Below, one piece after another: positions 46,962 through 55,837 of a DNA stretch of 64,000 bases (position 1 is the stretch's first letter; every line of letters starts with the position of its first letter). The position numbers and the translations under genes were made by a program. The notes under the pieces were generated by a model. It worked only from the letters and a program-made list of their open reading frames with translations, ran no database searches and was not told the origin of the DNA. The DNA is from Curvibacter microcysteis (GTDB lineage: Bacteria > Pseudomonadota > Gammaproteobacteria > Burkholderiales > Burkholderiaceae_C), in assembly GCF_028649435.1 (NCBI RefSeq), contig NZ_JAQSIN010000004.1; one strand, given 5' to 3'.

Positions 46962-48575
46962 TCAGGTGCCAAGCAACGCTGGGTTCGGTCGGGTGCGGGC
47001 ACCGCTGGGGCTCTGGCCCAGGGTGAAGCTGGCCACGGTTTGGGTCAGTCGTTCGGCCTGCTCACGCAGGCTCTGGGCGGCCGCCGCAGACTCTTCCACC
47101 AGGGCGGCGTTTTGCTGCGTCATTTGGTCCAGTTGGCCGATGGCCTGGTTGACCAGGGCAATGCCTTGGGACTGTTCCCCAGAGGCGTTGGCGATGTCGC
47201 TGACCACCGTGGTCACGCGCTGCACGGCGCCCACAATGTCTTCCATGGTACGGCCGGCCTCGTGCACCTGGCGGGTGCCGTCTTCCACGCGCTCCACGCT
47301 GCTGGTGATCAGGCCCTTGATCTCGCGCGCGGCCTCGGCACTGCGTTGCGCCAGGGTGCGCACCTCGCTGGCCACCACGGCAAAGCCCCGGCCTTGCTCG
47401 CCGGCGCGGGCGGCCTCGACCGCCGCGTTCAGCGCCAGGATGTTGGTTTGGAAGGCGATGCTGTCGATCAGGCCGGTGATGTCGGCGATGCGGCGTGAAC
47501 TGGCGTTGATGGCTTCCATGGTGTTGACCACCTGGGACACCACGGCACCGCCGTGCGAGGCCACCTCGGTGGCGTGCGAAGCCAGCTCGCTGGCACTGCG
47601 TGCTGCTTCAGCGGTATGTTGCACATGGCCGGTCAATTGTTCGATCGACGAAGCGGTGCTTTGCAGGTTGGTCGCGGTCTGCTCGGTGCGCACCGAGAGG
47701 TCGTGGTTGCCGTTGGCGATTTCTGCGCTGGCCGTGGCGATGTTGTCCGCAGCCTGGCGGATGCCTTGGATCACCTGCGTCAGCGAGCCCTGCATGGTGC
47801 CCAGGGCCAGCAGCAGGTGGCGCGATTCGTCGCGGGTGTCAGGGGTCTGGTTCGCGTCGCTCAGGTGGGCGGGCAGGGGGCTCAGGTCACCCGAAGCCAC
47901 TTGCTGTGCGACGCGCAGCGAGCGGCTCAAAGGGGCGGTGATGCTGCGCGTGATCAGCACCGAGCAGGTGACGCCGGCCGCCAGGCACAGCGCGCCCAAG
48001 AGCCACATGGCGTGGCGGGCACGGTCATTGGCCTCGCGGATCGGGGTGGCGGCCTGGTCCAGCGCGCTGCGCTGCATCTCCAGCAGGGCTTTGACGCGAT
48101 CCACGTAACGCGTGGCCGTGGGCAGGAAGGTGGATTCAAGCAGCTTGTCCGCGTCGGCGGCCTGGCCGTCGCGCTTGAGCCGGATCACCTCGTCGCGGGC
48201 GGCAACGTAGGTCTTACGCAAATCCGAAATTTCGGCGAACAGCTGCTTTTCGGCGTGGCTGATCATCAGGCCTTCGACCTGCTTCTGGATGGCGGTGGTG
48301 GCCGCCGCCGATTCTTTTTGCTCGGTCGCAAAAAAGGTGGCCAGCGAGGGGTCGCTGCTCTTGGCGATGGCGGTGGTGCGGCGCACTGCGCTGTGGATCA
48401 GGCGGTACCAGTCTGAAATCAGGCGCTCTTTGCTCAGGGGCTGGTCGATGATGGCTTGGGTGGCCTCGGTGGCGGTTTGCAGTTGCCAGTTGCCCAGGCC
48501 GGTGTTGAGCAAGGTGAGTGACAAAAGGAGGCCGAACCCGAGCGCGAGCCGGGTGCCGATGGAGAGTTTCTGCAT
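46962..48575 (-). CDS. Methyl-accepting chemotaxis protein
   Basis: This 537-residue chemoreceptor has two membrane helices (near residues 10-30 and 180-205) around a four-helix periplasmic sensor domain, a HAMP linker, and the long cytoplasmic helical domain with the hairpin tip AGEQGRGFAVVASEVRTLAQ. It lacks a C-terminal NWETF-type CheR/CheB-docking pentapeptide and ends in a basic tail. ATG 48575 is preferred because the longer frame adds a Pro-rich start before the anchor. The ligand is unknown. Confidence 0.95.
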   Translation of the reverse strand: MQKLSIGTRLALGFGLLLSLTLLNTGLGNWQLQTATEATQAIIDQPLSKERLISDWYRLIHSAVRRTTAIAKSSDPSLATFFATEQKESAAATTAIQKQVEGLMISHAEKQLFAEISDLRKTYVAARDEVIRLKRDGQAADADKLLESTFLPTATRYVDRVKALLEMQRSALDQAATPIREANDRARHAMWLLGALCLAAGVTCSVLITRSITAPLSRSLRVAQQVASGDLSPLPAHLSDANQTPDTRDESRHLLLALGTMQGSLTQVIQGIRQAADNIATASAEIANGNHDLSVRTEQTATNLQSTASSIEQLTGHVQHTAEAARSASELASHATEVASHGGAVVSQVVNTMEAINASSRRIADITGLIDSIAFQTNILALNAAVEAARAGEQGRGFAVVASEVRTLAQRSAEAAREIKGLITSSVERVEDGTRQVHEAGRTMEDIVGAVQRVTTVVSDIANASGEQSQGIALVNQAIGQLDQMTQQNAALVEESAAAAQSLREQAERLTQTVASFTLGQSPSGARTRPNPALLGT

Positions 48576-48772
48576 GAAAAAGGGTCCTGGAGTCGAGGGC
48601 ACAGGCCCTGGCAGGACTCGGTGAGCCAGGGGCGCAGCCGCGGGGGGGGGCTGGCCTGTCTGCGGGGGCCTGAAAACGATTCTAGGGAGGGCTCTGGACC
48701 CGCGCTGGCCTGCTTGGGAGTTCCTTGACCAGCATCAATAAGCGGCCGCGGTGGGGCCGCCTTGCGTTGACT

Positions 48773-49396
48773 TCAGCGGCTGAGCAGGACCGGGAACAGC
48801 TTGCCCAGGCCGTCGGCCATCACCTCGACGGACAGGGCCGCCAGGATCAGGCCCATGAGCCGGGTCATCACGTTGATGCCGGTCTTGCCCAGGAAGCGGG
48901 CGATGGGCTCGGCCAGCGAAAAGCAGATGGCCGTGGCCACGGCGATCACCGCGCCGTAGCCGACCAGGGCGGCGTGCTGCCAGAAGCTGTGGGCTTTGTC
49001 CGCGTAGATCACCACAGTGGACATGGTGGCCGGGCCGGTGAGCAGCGGAATGGTCAGGGGCACGACCGCGATGGAGGCCCGCGCGGCGGCGTCATTGACC
49101 TCATCGGCATTGGACTTGGCTTCCGCTGGCTGGGCGTTGAGCATGTTGATCGAACCAATCAGCAGCAGGGTGCCGCCACCGACCTGAAAGCTTTGCAGCG
49201 AGATGCTGAAGAAGTCCAGGATCTGCAGGCCGAGGATGGCGCTGATGGCGATCACGGCGAAGGTGCTGAACGACGAAATCAGGATCGTGCGCTGGCGCTG
49301 GGCCGGCGTGAAGTCCTGGGTGTAATGAATGAAAAAGGGCACGATCGCCAAGGGGTTGACGATGGCCAGCAGGGTCACGAGGGGTTTGAAATCCAT
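48773..49396 (-). CDS. MarC-family integral membrane protein
   Basis: This 207-residue protein has about six membrane helices and the family features LVTLLAIVNPLAIVPFF at the start and VPLTIPLLTGPATMSTVVIY in the second half. MarC proteins are widespread and of unknown function; an old link to multiple antibiotic resistance is not supported. A six-base-pair hairpin (GCGGCC at 48742-48747 with GGCCGC at 48755-48760) follows the stop. Confidence 0.9.
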   Translation of the reverse strand: MDFKPLVTLLAIVNPLAIVPFFIHYTQDFTPAQRQRTILISSFSTFAVIAISAILGLQILDFFSISLQSFQVGGGTLLLIGSINMLNAQPAEAKSNADEVNDAAARASIAVVPLTIPLLTGPATMSTVVIYADKAHSFWQHAALVGYGAVIAVATAICFSLAEPIARFLGKTGINVMTRLMGLILAALSVEVMADGLGKLFPVLLSR

Positions 49397-49486
49397 GGGC
49401 GGCAGTCTCGCACACCACCAAGGCTTTGTGGCCCGTCGCGCTGAGGGGGCTGCTCAGGGCTTCCCCTCTGTGCAAATCAGGGCGGT

Positions 49487-49993
49487 TCAGGCGCTGGTGG
49501 GCGCTTGGGCTGGCGCATCGGCCACAGGCGCACCGGGGTGACGGCGCCGGAACATGCCGTAGCCTTCCATGTGCAGCACCTGCTCGCCGTGCTGGTTGAA
49601 CATGGCCCACTGGGTGCGCACCAGGCCCACGTCGGGGCGCTTGCTCATGGGGCGGCTTTCCAGCACGGAGTGGCGCAGGTTCAGCGTGTCGCCGGGGTAG
49701 ACCGGCTTGAGCCATTTCACCGACTCCAGACCAGGCGAGCCCAGGCTGGCCGCTTCGTGCAGGAAGTTGGTCACCATCAGGCGCATCGCCATGGCGCAGG
49801 TGTGCCAGCCGCTGGCGCACAGGGCGCCAAAGACCGAGGCCTTGGCGGCTTCATCGTCCAGGTGGAAGGGCTGCGGGTCGAATTGGCCGGCAAAGGCCAG
49901 GATCTCCTCGCGCGTGGGGCTGATGCTGCCGAGGTCGCGTTGCGAGCCGACCTGCAGGTCTTCCCAGTAGTAGCGGATGGTGGGTGTGCTCAT
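49487..49993 (-). CDS. MaoC-like hydratase/dehydratase
   Basis: This 168-residue hot-dog-fold protein has the MaoC catalytic pattern in AFAGQFDPQPFHLDDEAAKA with the conserved Asp and His, followed by ASGWHTCAM. MaoC proteins hydrate enoyl-CoA in fatty-acid or polyhydroxyalkanoate metabolism. It follows the SDR gene by 24 bases on the same strand. The pair may form a small fatty-acid or ketone module, though substrates are not known. Confidence 0.88.
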   Translation of the reverse strand: MSTPTIRYYWEDLQVGSQRDLGSISPTREEILAFAGQFDPQPFHLDDEAAKASVFGALCASGWHTCAMAMRLMVTNFLHEAASLGSPGLESVKWLKPVYPGDTLNLRHSVLESRPMSKRPDVGLVRTQWAMFNQHGEQVLHMEGYGMFRRRHPGAPVADAPAQAPTSA

Positions 49994-50017
49994 GGGGGCT
50001 TGGGGCGGTGGGCGGTT

Positions 50018-50764
50018 TCAACGGCCGCCAGAAACATCCAGCAGCGACATGGTGGTGTAGCTTGCCCCGTCGGACAGCAACCAGACAATCGCCTGCGCGA
50101 CTTCGTCGGCCGTGCCGCCTCGCTGCATGGGCACCAAATGGGCCAGGTCACGCACCCGGTCGGGCAGGCCCCCACTGGCGTGGATCTCGGTCTCGATCAG
50201 GCCCGGGCGCACCGCGTTGACGCGGATGCCCTCGGCCGCTACTTCCTTGGCCAGGCCCAGGGTGAAGGCGTCGATGGCCCCTTTGGCGGCGGCGTAGTCC
50301 ACGTACTGGCCCGGTGAGCCCAGGCGGGCCGCGGCGCTGGACACGTTGACGATGGCACCCCCCTCTCCGCCGTGGCGCCGGCTCATGCGCCGCACCGCCT
50401 CGCGCGCGCAGATGAAGCTGCCCAGCACATTGATGTCGAACATGCGTTTCCAGCGTGCCACGCTCATGTCCTCGACCCGTGCGCTCACGTCCACCACCCC
50501 CGCGTTGTTGACCAGGGCGGTCAGCCGCCCGAGCTTGGCGTCGACTTTCTTGAACATGGCTTGCACCTGGCCCTCATCGGCCACATCGGCCTGCACCGCG
50601 ATGGCGGTGCCGCCTTGGGCGCGGATCTGGCGCACCACCTCGTCGGCAGCCAGCGAGTGGGCGGTGTAGTTCACAGCCACCGCATAGCCCTGGGTGGCGG
50701 CCAGCAAAGCGGTGGCGGCGCCAATGCCTCGGCTGCCGCCGGTGACGAGCAAAACCTTGTCCAT
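50018..50764 (-). CDS. SDR-family NAD(P)-dependent oxidoreductase
   Basis: This 248-residue classical short-chain dehydrogenase has the cofactor loop LLVTGGSRGIGAA, the NNAG motif in LTALVNNAGVVD, the catalytic Ser in NVSSAAARLG and the Tyr-x3-Lys in YVDYAAAKGAID. It most likely reduces a 3-ketoacyl or sugar substrate. ATG 50764 has a strong GAGAGGAGA site upstream on this strand. It is the first gene of a pair with the MaoC-like gene. Confidence 0.92.
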   Translation of the reverse strand: MDKVLLVTGGSRGIGAATALLAATQGYAVAVNYTAHSLAADEVVRQIRAQGGTAIAVQADVADEGQVQAMFKKVDAKLGRLTALVNNAGVVDVSARVEDMSVARWKRMFDINVLGSFICAREAVRRMSRRHGGEGGAIVNVSSAAARLGSPGQYVDYAAAKGAIDAFTLGLAKEVAAEGIRVNAVRPGLIETEIHASGGLPDRVRDLAHLVPMQRGGTADEVAQAIVWLLSDGASYTTMSLLDVSGGR

Positions 50765-50925
50765 GTCCCGATCTCCTCTCAGGTAAGCTAATTCAGTTAG
50801 AAAGTGCCTTGTGTTGCGGGCGCTCAGATTGTGCGTCCTGCTGCCGACGGCTGCAGTGGGACCCCGGGCGCCTGGCCCCGGGTGAGGCGTGCGCCTCTTT
50901 CGTTTTATTTCCAAGGAGATGTTTC

Positions 50926-51609
50926 ATGGGTCAATTCACCGATCTGAAGGCGGCCGACGGCCAGGTTTTTCCCGCGTACGTAGCGCAGCCGGCGGGCACG
51001 CCCAAGGGCGCCATCGTGGTGCTGCAAGAAATTTTTGGCGTGAACTCGCACATCCGCTCGGTGGCCGACGGCTATGCCGCCCAGGGCTATCTGGCGGTGG
51101 CACCGGCCACCTTCCAGCGTGTGAAGTCGGGTGTCGAACTGGGCTACACCGAGGCCGACATGGGCGAAGGCTTTGGCCTGAAGACCGCTGTTGAAGCCTT
51201 GCCGGCACCGGGCGTGCTGCAAGACATCCAGGCTGCGATCGACTTTGCCGCGTCGGCCGGCAAAGTGGGCATCGTGGGCTATTGCTGGGGTGGCCTGCTA
51301 GTCTGGCGTTCGGCTGCTGAGCTGTCGGGCCTGAGCGCGGCTGTGGCGTACTACGGCGGCGGCGTCACCACCCCGGCCGAGGTGGCGCGCAGCCCCAAGG
51401 TGCCGGTGCTGGCCCATTTTGGCGATCAGGACCACTGGATCCCCCTCGACACGGTCGAGGCCTTCCGTGCAGCCCACCCCGAGGTGCAAACCCATGTTTA
51501 CGCGGCCAACCACGGCTTCAACTGCGACCAGCGTGGCTCCTACGACGCCACGGCCGCCAAGACCGCGCTGGAGCGTTCGCTGGCTTTCTTCGCTCAGCAC
51601 CTGGCTTGA
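50926..51609 (+). CDS. Dienelactone hydrolase family protein
   Basis: This 227-residue alpha/beta hydrolase has the cysteine nucleophile in VGYCWGGLLVW, the acid in GDQDHWIPL and the His in ANHGFNCD, giving a Cys-Asp-His triad as in carboxymethylenebutenolidase. The early segment ALVVLQEIFGVN (seen as IVVLQEIFGVNSHIR) is also typical. ATG 50926 follows AAGGAGA. It probably hydrolyses a lactone or small ester. No chlorocatechol genes are nearby, so the classical pathway role is not indicated. Confidence 0.9.
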   Translation: MGQFTDLKAADGQVFPAYVAQPAGTPKGAIVVLQEIFGVNSHIRSVADGYAAQGYLAVAPATFQRVKSGVELGYTEADMGEGFGLKTAVEALPAPGVLQDIQAAIDFAASAGKVGIVGYCWGGLLVWRSAAELSGLSAAVAYYGGGVTTPAEVARSPKVPVLAHFGDQDHWIPLDTVEAFRAAHPEVQTHVYAANHGFNCDQRGSYDATAAKTALERSLAFFAQHLA

Positions 51610-51654
51610 GCTGAACCCGGGCCCAGGGCCCCTTTTCTGGGATGAGGTCTTGCC

Positions 51655-52617
51655 ATGACGGTGTCTGAGTTCAGCTCCCCACGAGGTGTTGAGGGGAGCC
51701 CCGGGCTGTGGCGGCGCTGGGCCCGCGCGGCGGTCGGTGCCCTGGCCCTGCTCTCTGGGCTGGCGGGCGCAGCGGAGCCCGCGCCCTACCGGGGGCCTTT
51801 GTTCGACGCCCACCTGCACTACAACACCGAGGCCTGGGACGGCCGCCACGGCCCCCACCCGCCCTCCGACGTGGTGGATCGCCTGCGCCGCAATGGCGTG
51901 CAGGCTGTGCTGGCCAATTCGCGCCCGAACGCCGGTACCCTGACCCTGGCCGAGCACGCACCGATGCGCGAGGCGGGCATTCAGGTCGTGCCCTTCATCC
52001 GCCTTTACCGTCAGCGCGCCGATTACGACAACTGGTTTCGCGACGAGTCGATTTTTGAGATGGTGCGTGCGGAGTACGCGCGCGGCACTGCCGCGGGGCC
52101 CTATCGGGGCATTGGTGAGTTCCATCTGTATGACAGCGCCAACGCGCGGGGGCCGGTGGCCGTCAAGCTGATGGCCTGGGCCGAAGCTGAACGCATGACG
52201 GTGCTGGCCCATGTCGACGATGTGGCCATTGACCTGCTGATGGCGGCCACGCCTTCTGGGGGGCAGGCTTTGCAACTGATCTGGGCCCACACCGGGATCG
52301 GTGGCAGTTCACCCGAACGGGTCGATACCTTGTTCGCCCGTTACCCCCGGTTGCTGGGTGAACTGTCCTACCGGCCTGGCCTGACTTGCGCTGACGGGCA
52401 GTTGTGCCCGGCCTGGCGGGCCTTGATCCTCAAGTACCCAACGCGTTTCTTGATTGGTTCCGACACCTGGGTCAATGGCCGTTGGCAGCAGTACGACGAG
52501 TTGATGCAGGGCTACCGGCGCTGGCTTGGCGGCCTGCCCCAGGAAGTGGCCCGGCGCGTGGCTTGGGACAACGGCGCTGCGCTTTTCCTGTCGCCGCGCA
52601 GTGAGGGACGGCCATGA
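51655..52617 (+). CDS. Exported amidohydrolase-family protein
   Basis: This 320-residue protein has an N-terminal export signal ending near AGAAEPA, then a TIM-barrel metal-dependent hydrolase domain. It starts FDAHLHYN with the metal-binding His-x-His pair and includes LQLIWAHTGIGG and a late FLIGSDTWV acid motif. Members hydrolyse amides or lactones or decarboxylate. Its last codons overlap the start of the Lon-N-domain gene by four bases, so they are translationally coupled. Substrate unknown. Confidence 0.82.
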   Translation: MTVSEFSSPRGVEGSPGLWRRWARAAVGALALLSGLAGAAEPAPYRGPLFDAHLHYNTEAWDGRHGPHPPSDVVDRLRRNGVQAVLANSRPNAGTLTLAEHAPMREAGIQVVPFIRLYRQRADYDNWFRDESIFEMVRAEYARGTAAGPYRGIGEFHLYDSANARGPVAVKLMAWAEAERMTVLAHVDDVAIDLLMAATPSGGQALQLIWAHTGIGGSSPERVDTLFARYPRLLGELSYRPGLTCADGQLCPAWRALILKYPTRFLIGSDTWVNGRWQQYDELMQGYRRWLGGLPQEVARRVAWDNGAALFLSPRSEGRP

Positions 52618-53273
52618 GTTGGTCTGCTGACGAGGTGCTGCCGCTGTTTCCGCTGCAGACCGTGCTGTTCCCGGGCGGTACCTTGCCGCTGCAGATTTTC
52701 GAGGTGCGCTACCTCGACATGGTGGGTCGCTGCCACCGTGAGGGCCTGCCTTTTGGCGTGGTCACCCTGACCCAGGGGCATGAGGTGCAAGGGGCGCCGG
52801 ACGGCGCTTCGGGTGAGGCCTTCGCCCCGGTCGGCACGTTGGCGCACATCGTGGCGCTGGAGCGTCCGCAGTCGGGCCTCTTGCGCATCCGTTGCGAGGG
52901 GGGGCAGCGCTTCCGGCTGGGGGGCTCGCAGCGGCTGACCCACGGTTTGTGGGTGGGGCAGGTGGCCGAGCAGCTGGCGCCCGATGCGCCGGTCGCGGTG
53001 CCAGAGGATTTGCAGCACGTCTCGCGTGCGATGCAGGACGTGCTGACCCAATGGGCCGAAGAGGCCGCGCGCCAGGGCTTGAGCCAGGCCGATCTGCCCG
53101 TGCGCGCACCTTACCAACTGCAAGACTGCGGTTGGCTGGCCAACCGCTGGTGTGAGTTGCTGCCCTTGTTGGCGGCTCAGAAGCAGCAGCTGATGGCGCT
53201 GGACAACCCTTTCCTGCGCCTGGAGCTGGTGGCCGATGTGCTGGAGCGCGAGCACGGCTTGCCACGCGCCTGA
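52614..53273 (+). CDS. Lon N-terminal-domain (substrate-binding) protein
   Basis: This 219-residue protein is a stand-alone LON N-terminal domain, starting with LPLFPLQTVLFPGGTLPLQI and continuing with GVVTLTQGHEVQ. There is no ATPase or protease domain. Such proteins may bind substrates or act as adaptors; their role is unknown in most bacteria. It overlaps the amidohydrolase gene by four bases and converges on the CorA-like gene. Confidence 0.9.
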   Translation: MSWSADEVLPLFPLQTVLFPGGTLPLQIFEVRYLDMVGRCHREGLPFGVVTLTQGHEVQGAPDGASGEAFAPVGTLAHIVALERPQSGLLRIRCEGGQRFRLGGSQRLTHGLWVGQVAEQLAPDAPVAVPEDLQHVSRAMQDVLTQWAEEAARQGLSQADLPVRAPYQLQDCGWLANRWCELLPLLAAQKQQLMALDNPFLRLELVADVLEREHGLPRA

Positions 53274-53290
53274 GGCACAGCCCGCCCGCG

Positions 53291-54400
53291 TCAGCGCTGG
53301 GTGCGGGCCAGGTACTGCTTGCGCCAGAAGACCAGGATCAGCGCCAGGGCGATCAAGCCCATGCTGCCCATGGCCCACCAAAAGCCACTTTGCCGGTGTA
53401 TCAATGGGATGAATTCGAAGTTCATGCCGAAGATGCCTGCGATCAGGTTCAGGGGCAGGAACACGGCGGTCAGCGCCGTCAGCGTGCGCATGATGTCGTT
53501 GGTGCGGTTGCTCTGCGCCGAAAAGTGCATCTGCACCGCCGTTTCGGCACTTTGCTCCAGGCGGCGCACATGGTGCACCACGCGCTCGATGTGTTCCAGC
53601 ACGTCGCGGCTGCGCACTTTGAGCAGGTCGCGCTCGCGTTGCTCGGCCAGCGTCTGAGCGTCGGGCCAGGTTTCCAGGGCGTCGATCCAGTCTTGCACCG
53701 CCGCGCGCTGGTCTTCGCAAATCTCGTCCAGGTGGTGCAGGGCCAGGCGGGCTTGCAGCAAGGCGTTCCAGTTGTTGAAGCGGGTGCCAGGCTTGAGCAG
53801 GGCGCTTTGCCAGTGGTCCAGCTGGCGCGTCAGTTCGCGGCGCAGCTCCAAGTAGCCGTCCACCATCTGGTTGACCACGCGCAGCATCAGGTCGGCTGGG
53901 CTGGCGGGCAGGCGCGCACCGTTGGGCCGCGCCTCGGCGCTGGCGGCATTCAACAGGCGCGCGGCAAAGGCCTCGCGCACCGAGCAATCGGCGGGGTGTA
54001 CGGTCAGCAGGACTTGGTCAAACAAGGCAAAGCCCACCGGGCTGGTGTCAATGCGGTGCAGCACCGGCGGGCCGCCCCGAAGCAGGCTGTTGGGGTTGGT
54101 GCTGGCGTCTGGGCGGGCGCCGGCTTCGCTGCCCCGGGTGGCGAGGCGGCGGAACACCAGCAGGTCGTACTGCGAGGTGTAGTCGTAGTGCGAGGGCAGT
54201 TGGGCATTGAGCAGATCCGAGATGTGCAGGTCCACCAGCTGGATGCCGGTCAGGGCCAGCAGTGAGGCCTGGATCAGCCCCTGCTGCTGCTCAAATTCCG
54301 AGCGGGCACAGGCCATCCACACATAGCCTTTGTCCGGCACCTGCGTGGGCAGGGTGTCGGTTTCCGAGATGTTCGATCCCTGGATGGTGAAGATGCGCAT
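53291..54400 (-). CDS. CorA-family divalent-cation transporter
   Basis: This 369-residue protein has a long soluble N-terminal domain and two C-terminal membrane helices with the pore signature GMNFEFIP between them (IAGIFGMNF). It belongs to the CorA/ZntB family, which carries magnesium, cobalt, nickel or zinc. The GMN motif is the classical CorA filter and the N-terminal MRIFTIQGS start is common in betaproteobacteria. It is probably a single-gene unit. Confidence 0.92.
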   Translation of the reverse strand: MRIFTIQGSNISETDTLPTQVPDKGYVWMACARSEFEQQQGLIQASLLALTGIQLVDLHISDLLNAQLPSHYDYTSQYDLLVFRRLATRGSEAGARPDASTNPNSLLRGGPPVLHRIDTSPVGFALFDQVLLTVHPADCSVREAFAARLLNAASAEARPNGARLPASPADLMLRVVNQMVDGYLELRRELTRQLDHWQSALLKPGTRFNNWNALLQARLALHHLDEICEDQRAAVQDWIDALETWPDAQTLAEQRERDLLKVRSRDVLEHIERVVHHVRRLEQSAETAVQMHFSAQSNRTNDIMRTLTALTAVFLPLNLIAGIFGMNFEFIPLIHRQSGFWWAMGSMGLIALALILVFWRKQYLARTQR

Positions 54401-54455
54401 GGGGTGTCCGGTGCGGTGCTCAGGCCAGGGCGGGCTGGGCCCGCCGCTGGGTTCA

Positions 54456-55472
54456 TCAGGCCTTTTGCAGGGCGCGGGCCGCGTCGATGGCGAAGTAGGT
54501 CAGCACGCCATCGGCGCCGGCGCGCTTGAAGGCCAGCAGGCTTTCCAGCATCACCGCGTCGTGGTCCAACCAGCCGTTTTGGGCGGCGGCTTTGATCATG
54601 GCGTACTCGCCGCTGACTTGGTAAGCGAAGGTGGGCACATGGAACTGGTCCTTGACCCGGCGCACGATGTCCAGGTAGGGCATGCCCGGCTTGACCATCA
54701 CCATGTCGGCGCCTTCGGCCAGGTCCATCGCCACTTCGCGCAGGGCCTCGTCGCTGTTGCCCGGGTCCATTTGGTAGACCTTTTTGTTGCTCTTGCCCAG
54801 GTTGGCGGCGGAGCCGACGGCGTCACGGAAGGGGCCGTAGAAGGCGCTGGCGTACTTGGCGCTGTAAGCCATGATGCGGGTGTGGATCTGGCCTTGGGCC
54901 TCCAGTTGTTCGCGGATGGCACCGATGCGGCCGTCCATCATGTCGCTGGGCGCCACGATGTCGACACCCGCCTGGGCTTGCACCAAAGCTTGGCCGACCA
55001 GCACTTCGGTGGTTTCGTCGTTGAGGATGTAGCCGTTGTCGTCGAGCAGGCCGTCTTGGCCGTGGCTGGTGTAGGGGTCGAGCGCCACGTCGGTCATGAT
55101 GCCCAGTTCGGGCACCTCGCGCTTGAGGGCTTGCACCACGCGCGGGATCAGGCCGTCTGGGTTCAGTGCTTCCTTGCCGTCAGGCGTCTTCAGGGCGCTG
55201 TCGATGACCGGGAACAAGGCCATCACTGGAATGCCCAACTGGGCGCAGGTTTCGGCCTGGCGCAGCAGCAGGTCCAGGCTGAGCCGCTCCACGCCGGGCA
55301 TGGAGCCCACCGCTTCGCGCCGGTTCTGGCCTTCATGCACGAACACCGGGTAGATCAGGTCGTGCGCGTTCAGGCGGTGTTCCCGCACCAAATTGCGGGT
55401 GAACTCATCGCGGCGCAGGCGGCGCGGGCGGTTGGCGGGGAAGGGCGTGGGGTGGAGGAGGGGTGTGCTCAT
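54456..55472 (-). CDS. hemB: Porphobilinogen synthase (5-aminolaevulinate dehydratase)
   Basis: This 338-residue enzyme condenses two 5-aminolaevulinate molecules to porphobilinogen in haem synthesis. Active-site lysines lie in YSAKYASAFYGP and MVMVKPGMPYLD. The metal-site segment reads DVALDPYTSHGQDG, where zinc-type enzymes have cysteines, so this enzyme should be of the magnesium/potassium type. ATG 55472 gives the usual start. hemJ lies about 365 bases away on the other strand, with a candidate small RNA between them. Confidence 0.96.
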   Translation of the reverse strand: MSTPLLHPTPFPANRPRRLRRDEFTRNLVREHRLNAHDLIYPVFVHEGQNRREAVGSMPGVERLSLDLLLRQAETCAQLGIPVMALFPVIDSALKTPDGKEALNPDGLIPRVVQALKREVPELGIMTDVALDPYTSHGQDGLLDDNGYILNDETTEVLVGQALVQAQAGVDIVAPSDMMDGRIGAIREQLEAQGQIHTRIMAYSAKYASAFYGPFRDAVGSAANLGKSNKKVYQMDPGNSDEALREVAMDLAEGADMVMVKPGMPYLDIVRRVKDQFHVPTFAYQVSGEYAMIKAAAQNGWLDHDAVMLESLLAFKRAGADGVLTYFAIDAARALQKA

Positions 55473-55622
55473 CCGAAAATTGTGCCTCATCGCGTCCAGA
55501 CCGGTAAGTGAGGTGCTGCACTGAATTGATCACAAATATCAGTTGATTTTCAAAGTGATCGATTGAATCTTAAAAAAATGTCTATTTTTTACTGTTCCAA
55601 CGAGTAAACCTGCATTTTTTTC

Positions 55623-55651
55623 TTGAAATCACTTCCTCACTTTGCTAAATT
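55623..55651 (+). promoter_or_regulatory. Sigma-70-type promoter of candidate small RNA
   Basis: TTGAAA (55623-55628) and TAAATT (55646-55651) are separated by exactly 17 bases, with AT-rich sequence upstream. Transcription should start near 55658. No protein-coding gene starts within 170 bases. Confidence 0.7.
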
Positions 55652-55657
55652 ACGTCT

Positions 55658-55757
55658 GGGCAGCTTGCTGCTCCCCGCTTTTCCTCCCTGAGCGGGTGCC
55701 TTGATGTGTGACAGCAAAAAGGCTTCCTAACCCAGCCCGATGGCTGGGTTTTTTTTT
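55658..55757 (+). ncRNA. Candidate trans-acting small RNA with C-rich loop
   Basis: From a predicted start near 55658 to the T-run ending at 55757 the transcript would be about 100 nt. Three hairpins can be drawn: GCAGC (55660-55664)/GCTGC (55667-55671) with a CUUG loop; CCCGC (55674-55678)/GCGGG (55692-55696) whose loop, 55679-55691, is UUUUCCUCCCUGA and exposes an anti-Shine-Dalgarno-like CCUCCC; and the terminator stem AACCCAGCC/GGCTGGGTT followed by seven T. There is no reading frame of note. C-rich loops of this sort are used by several trans-acting small RNAs in other bacteria. The family is not one I recognise. Confidence 0.65.
55729..55757 (+). terminator. Rho-independent terminator of candidate small RNA
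   Basis: AACCCAGCC (55729-55737), loop CGAT, GGCTGGGTT (55742-55750), followed by T through 55757. This is a perfect 9-bp stem with a long T-run, on the plus strand, with no upstream plus-strand gene closer than the Lon-N-domain gene more than 2 kb away. Confidence 0.9.
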
Positions 55758-55837
55758 GCCCCTGGGCGAACGCGTGCTTCTTGGGGGCATGGCACCACGC
55801 GACTTGCCTGGGCCTGTTCAGGCCCTACACTGAGGCC

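Larger units (their letters stand above)
55473..55837. other. 365-base gap between hemB and hemJ
   Basis: The first part (about 55520-55620) is strongly AT-rich with phased A/T tracts (for example TTAAAAAAATG and TATTTTTTACTG), which may act as an UP element or bent DNA. The middle holds a strong promoter and the end a strong terminator, described separately as a candidate small RNA. The remaining 80 bases before hemJ have no recognised feature. Confidence 0.7.

Noticed and set aside
48742..48760. Terminator of the MarC gene
   Set aside because: The stem is only six base pairs and is followed by TTATTG, not a T-run, so it is mentioned with the gene but not called separately.
55520..55570. 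FNR-like site (TTGATTTTCAA and nearby TTGATC) upstream of hemB
   Set aside because: The half-sites are separated by three rather than four bases in one case and lack a partner in the other; more likely chance in an AT-rich stretch.
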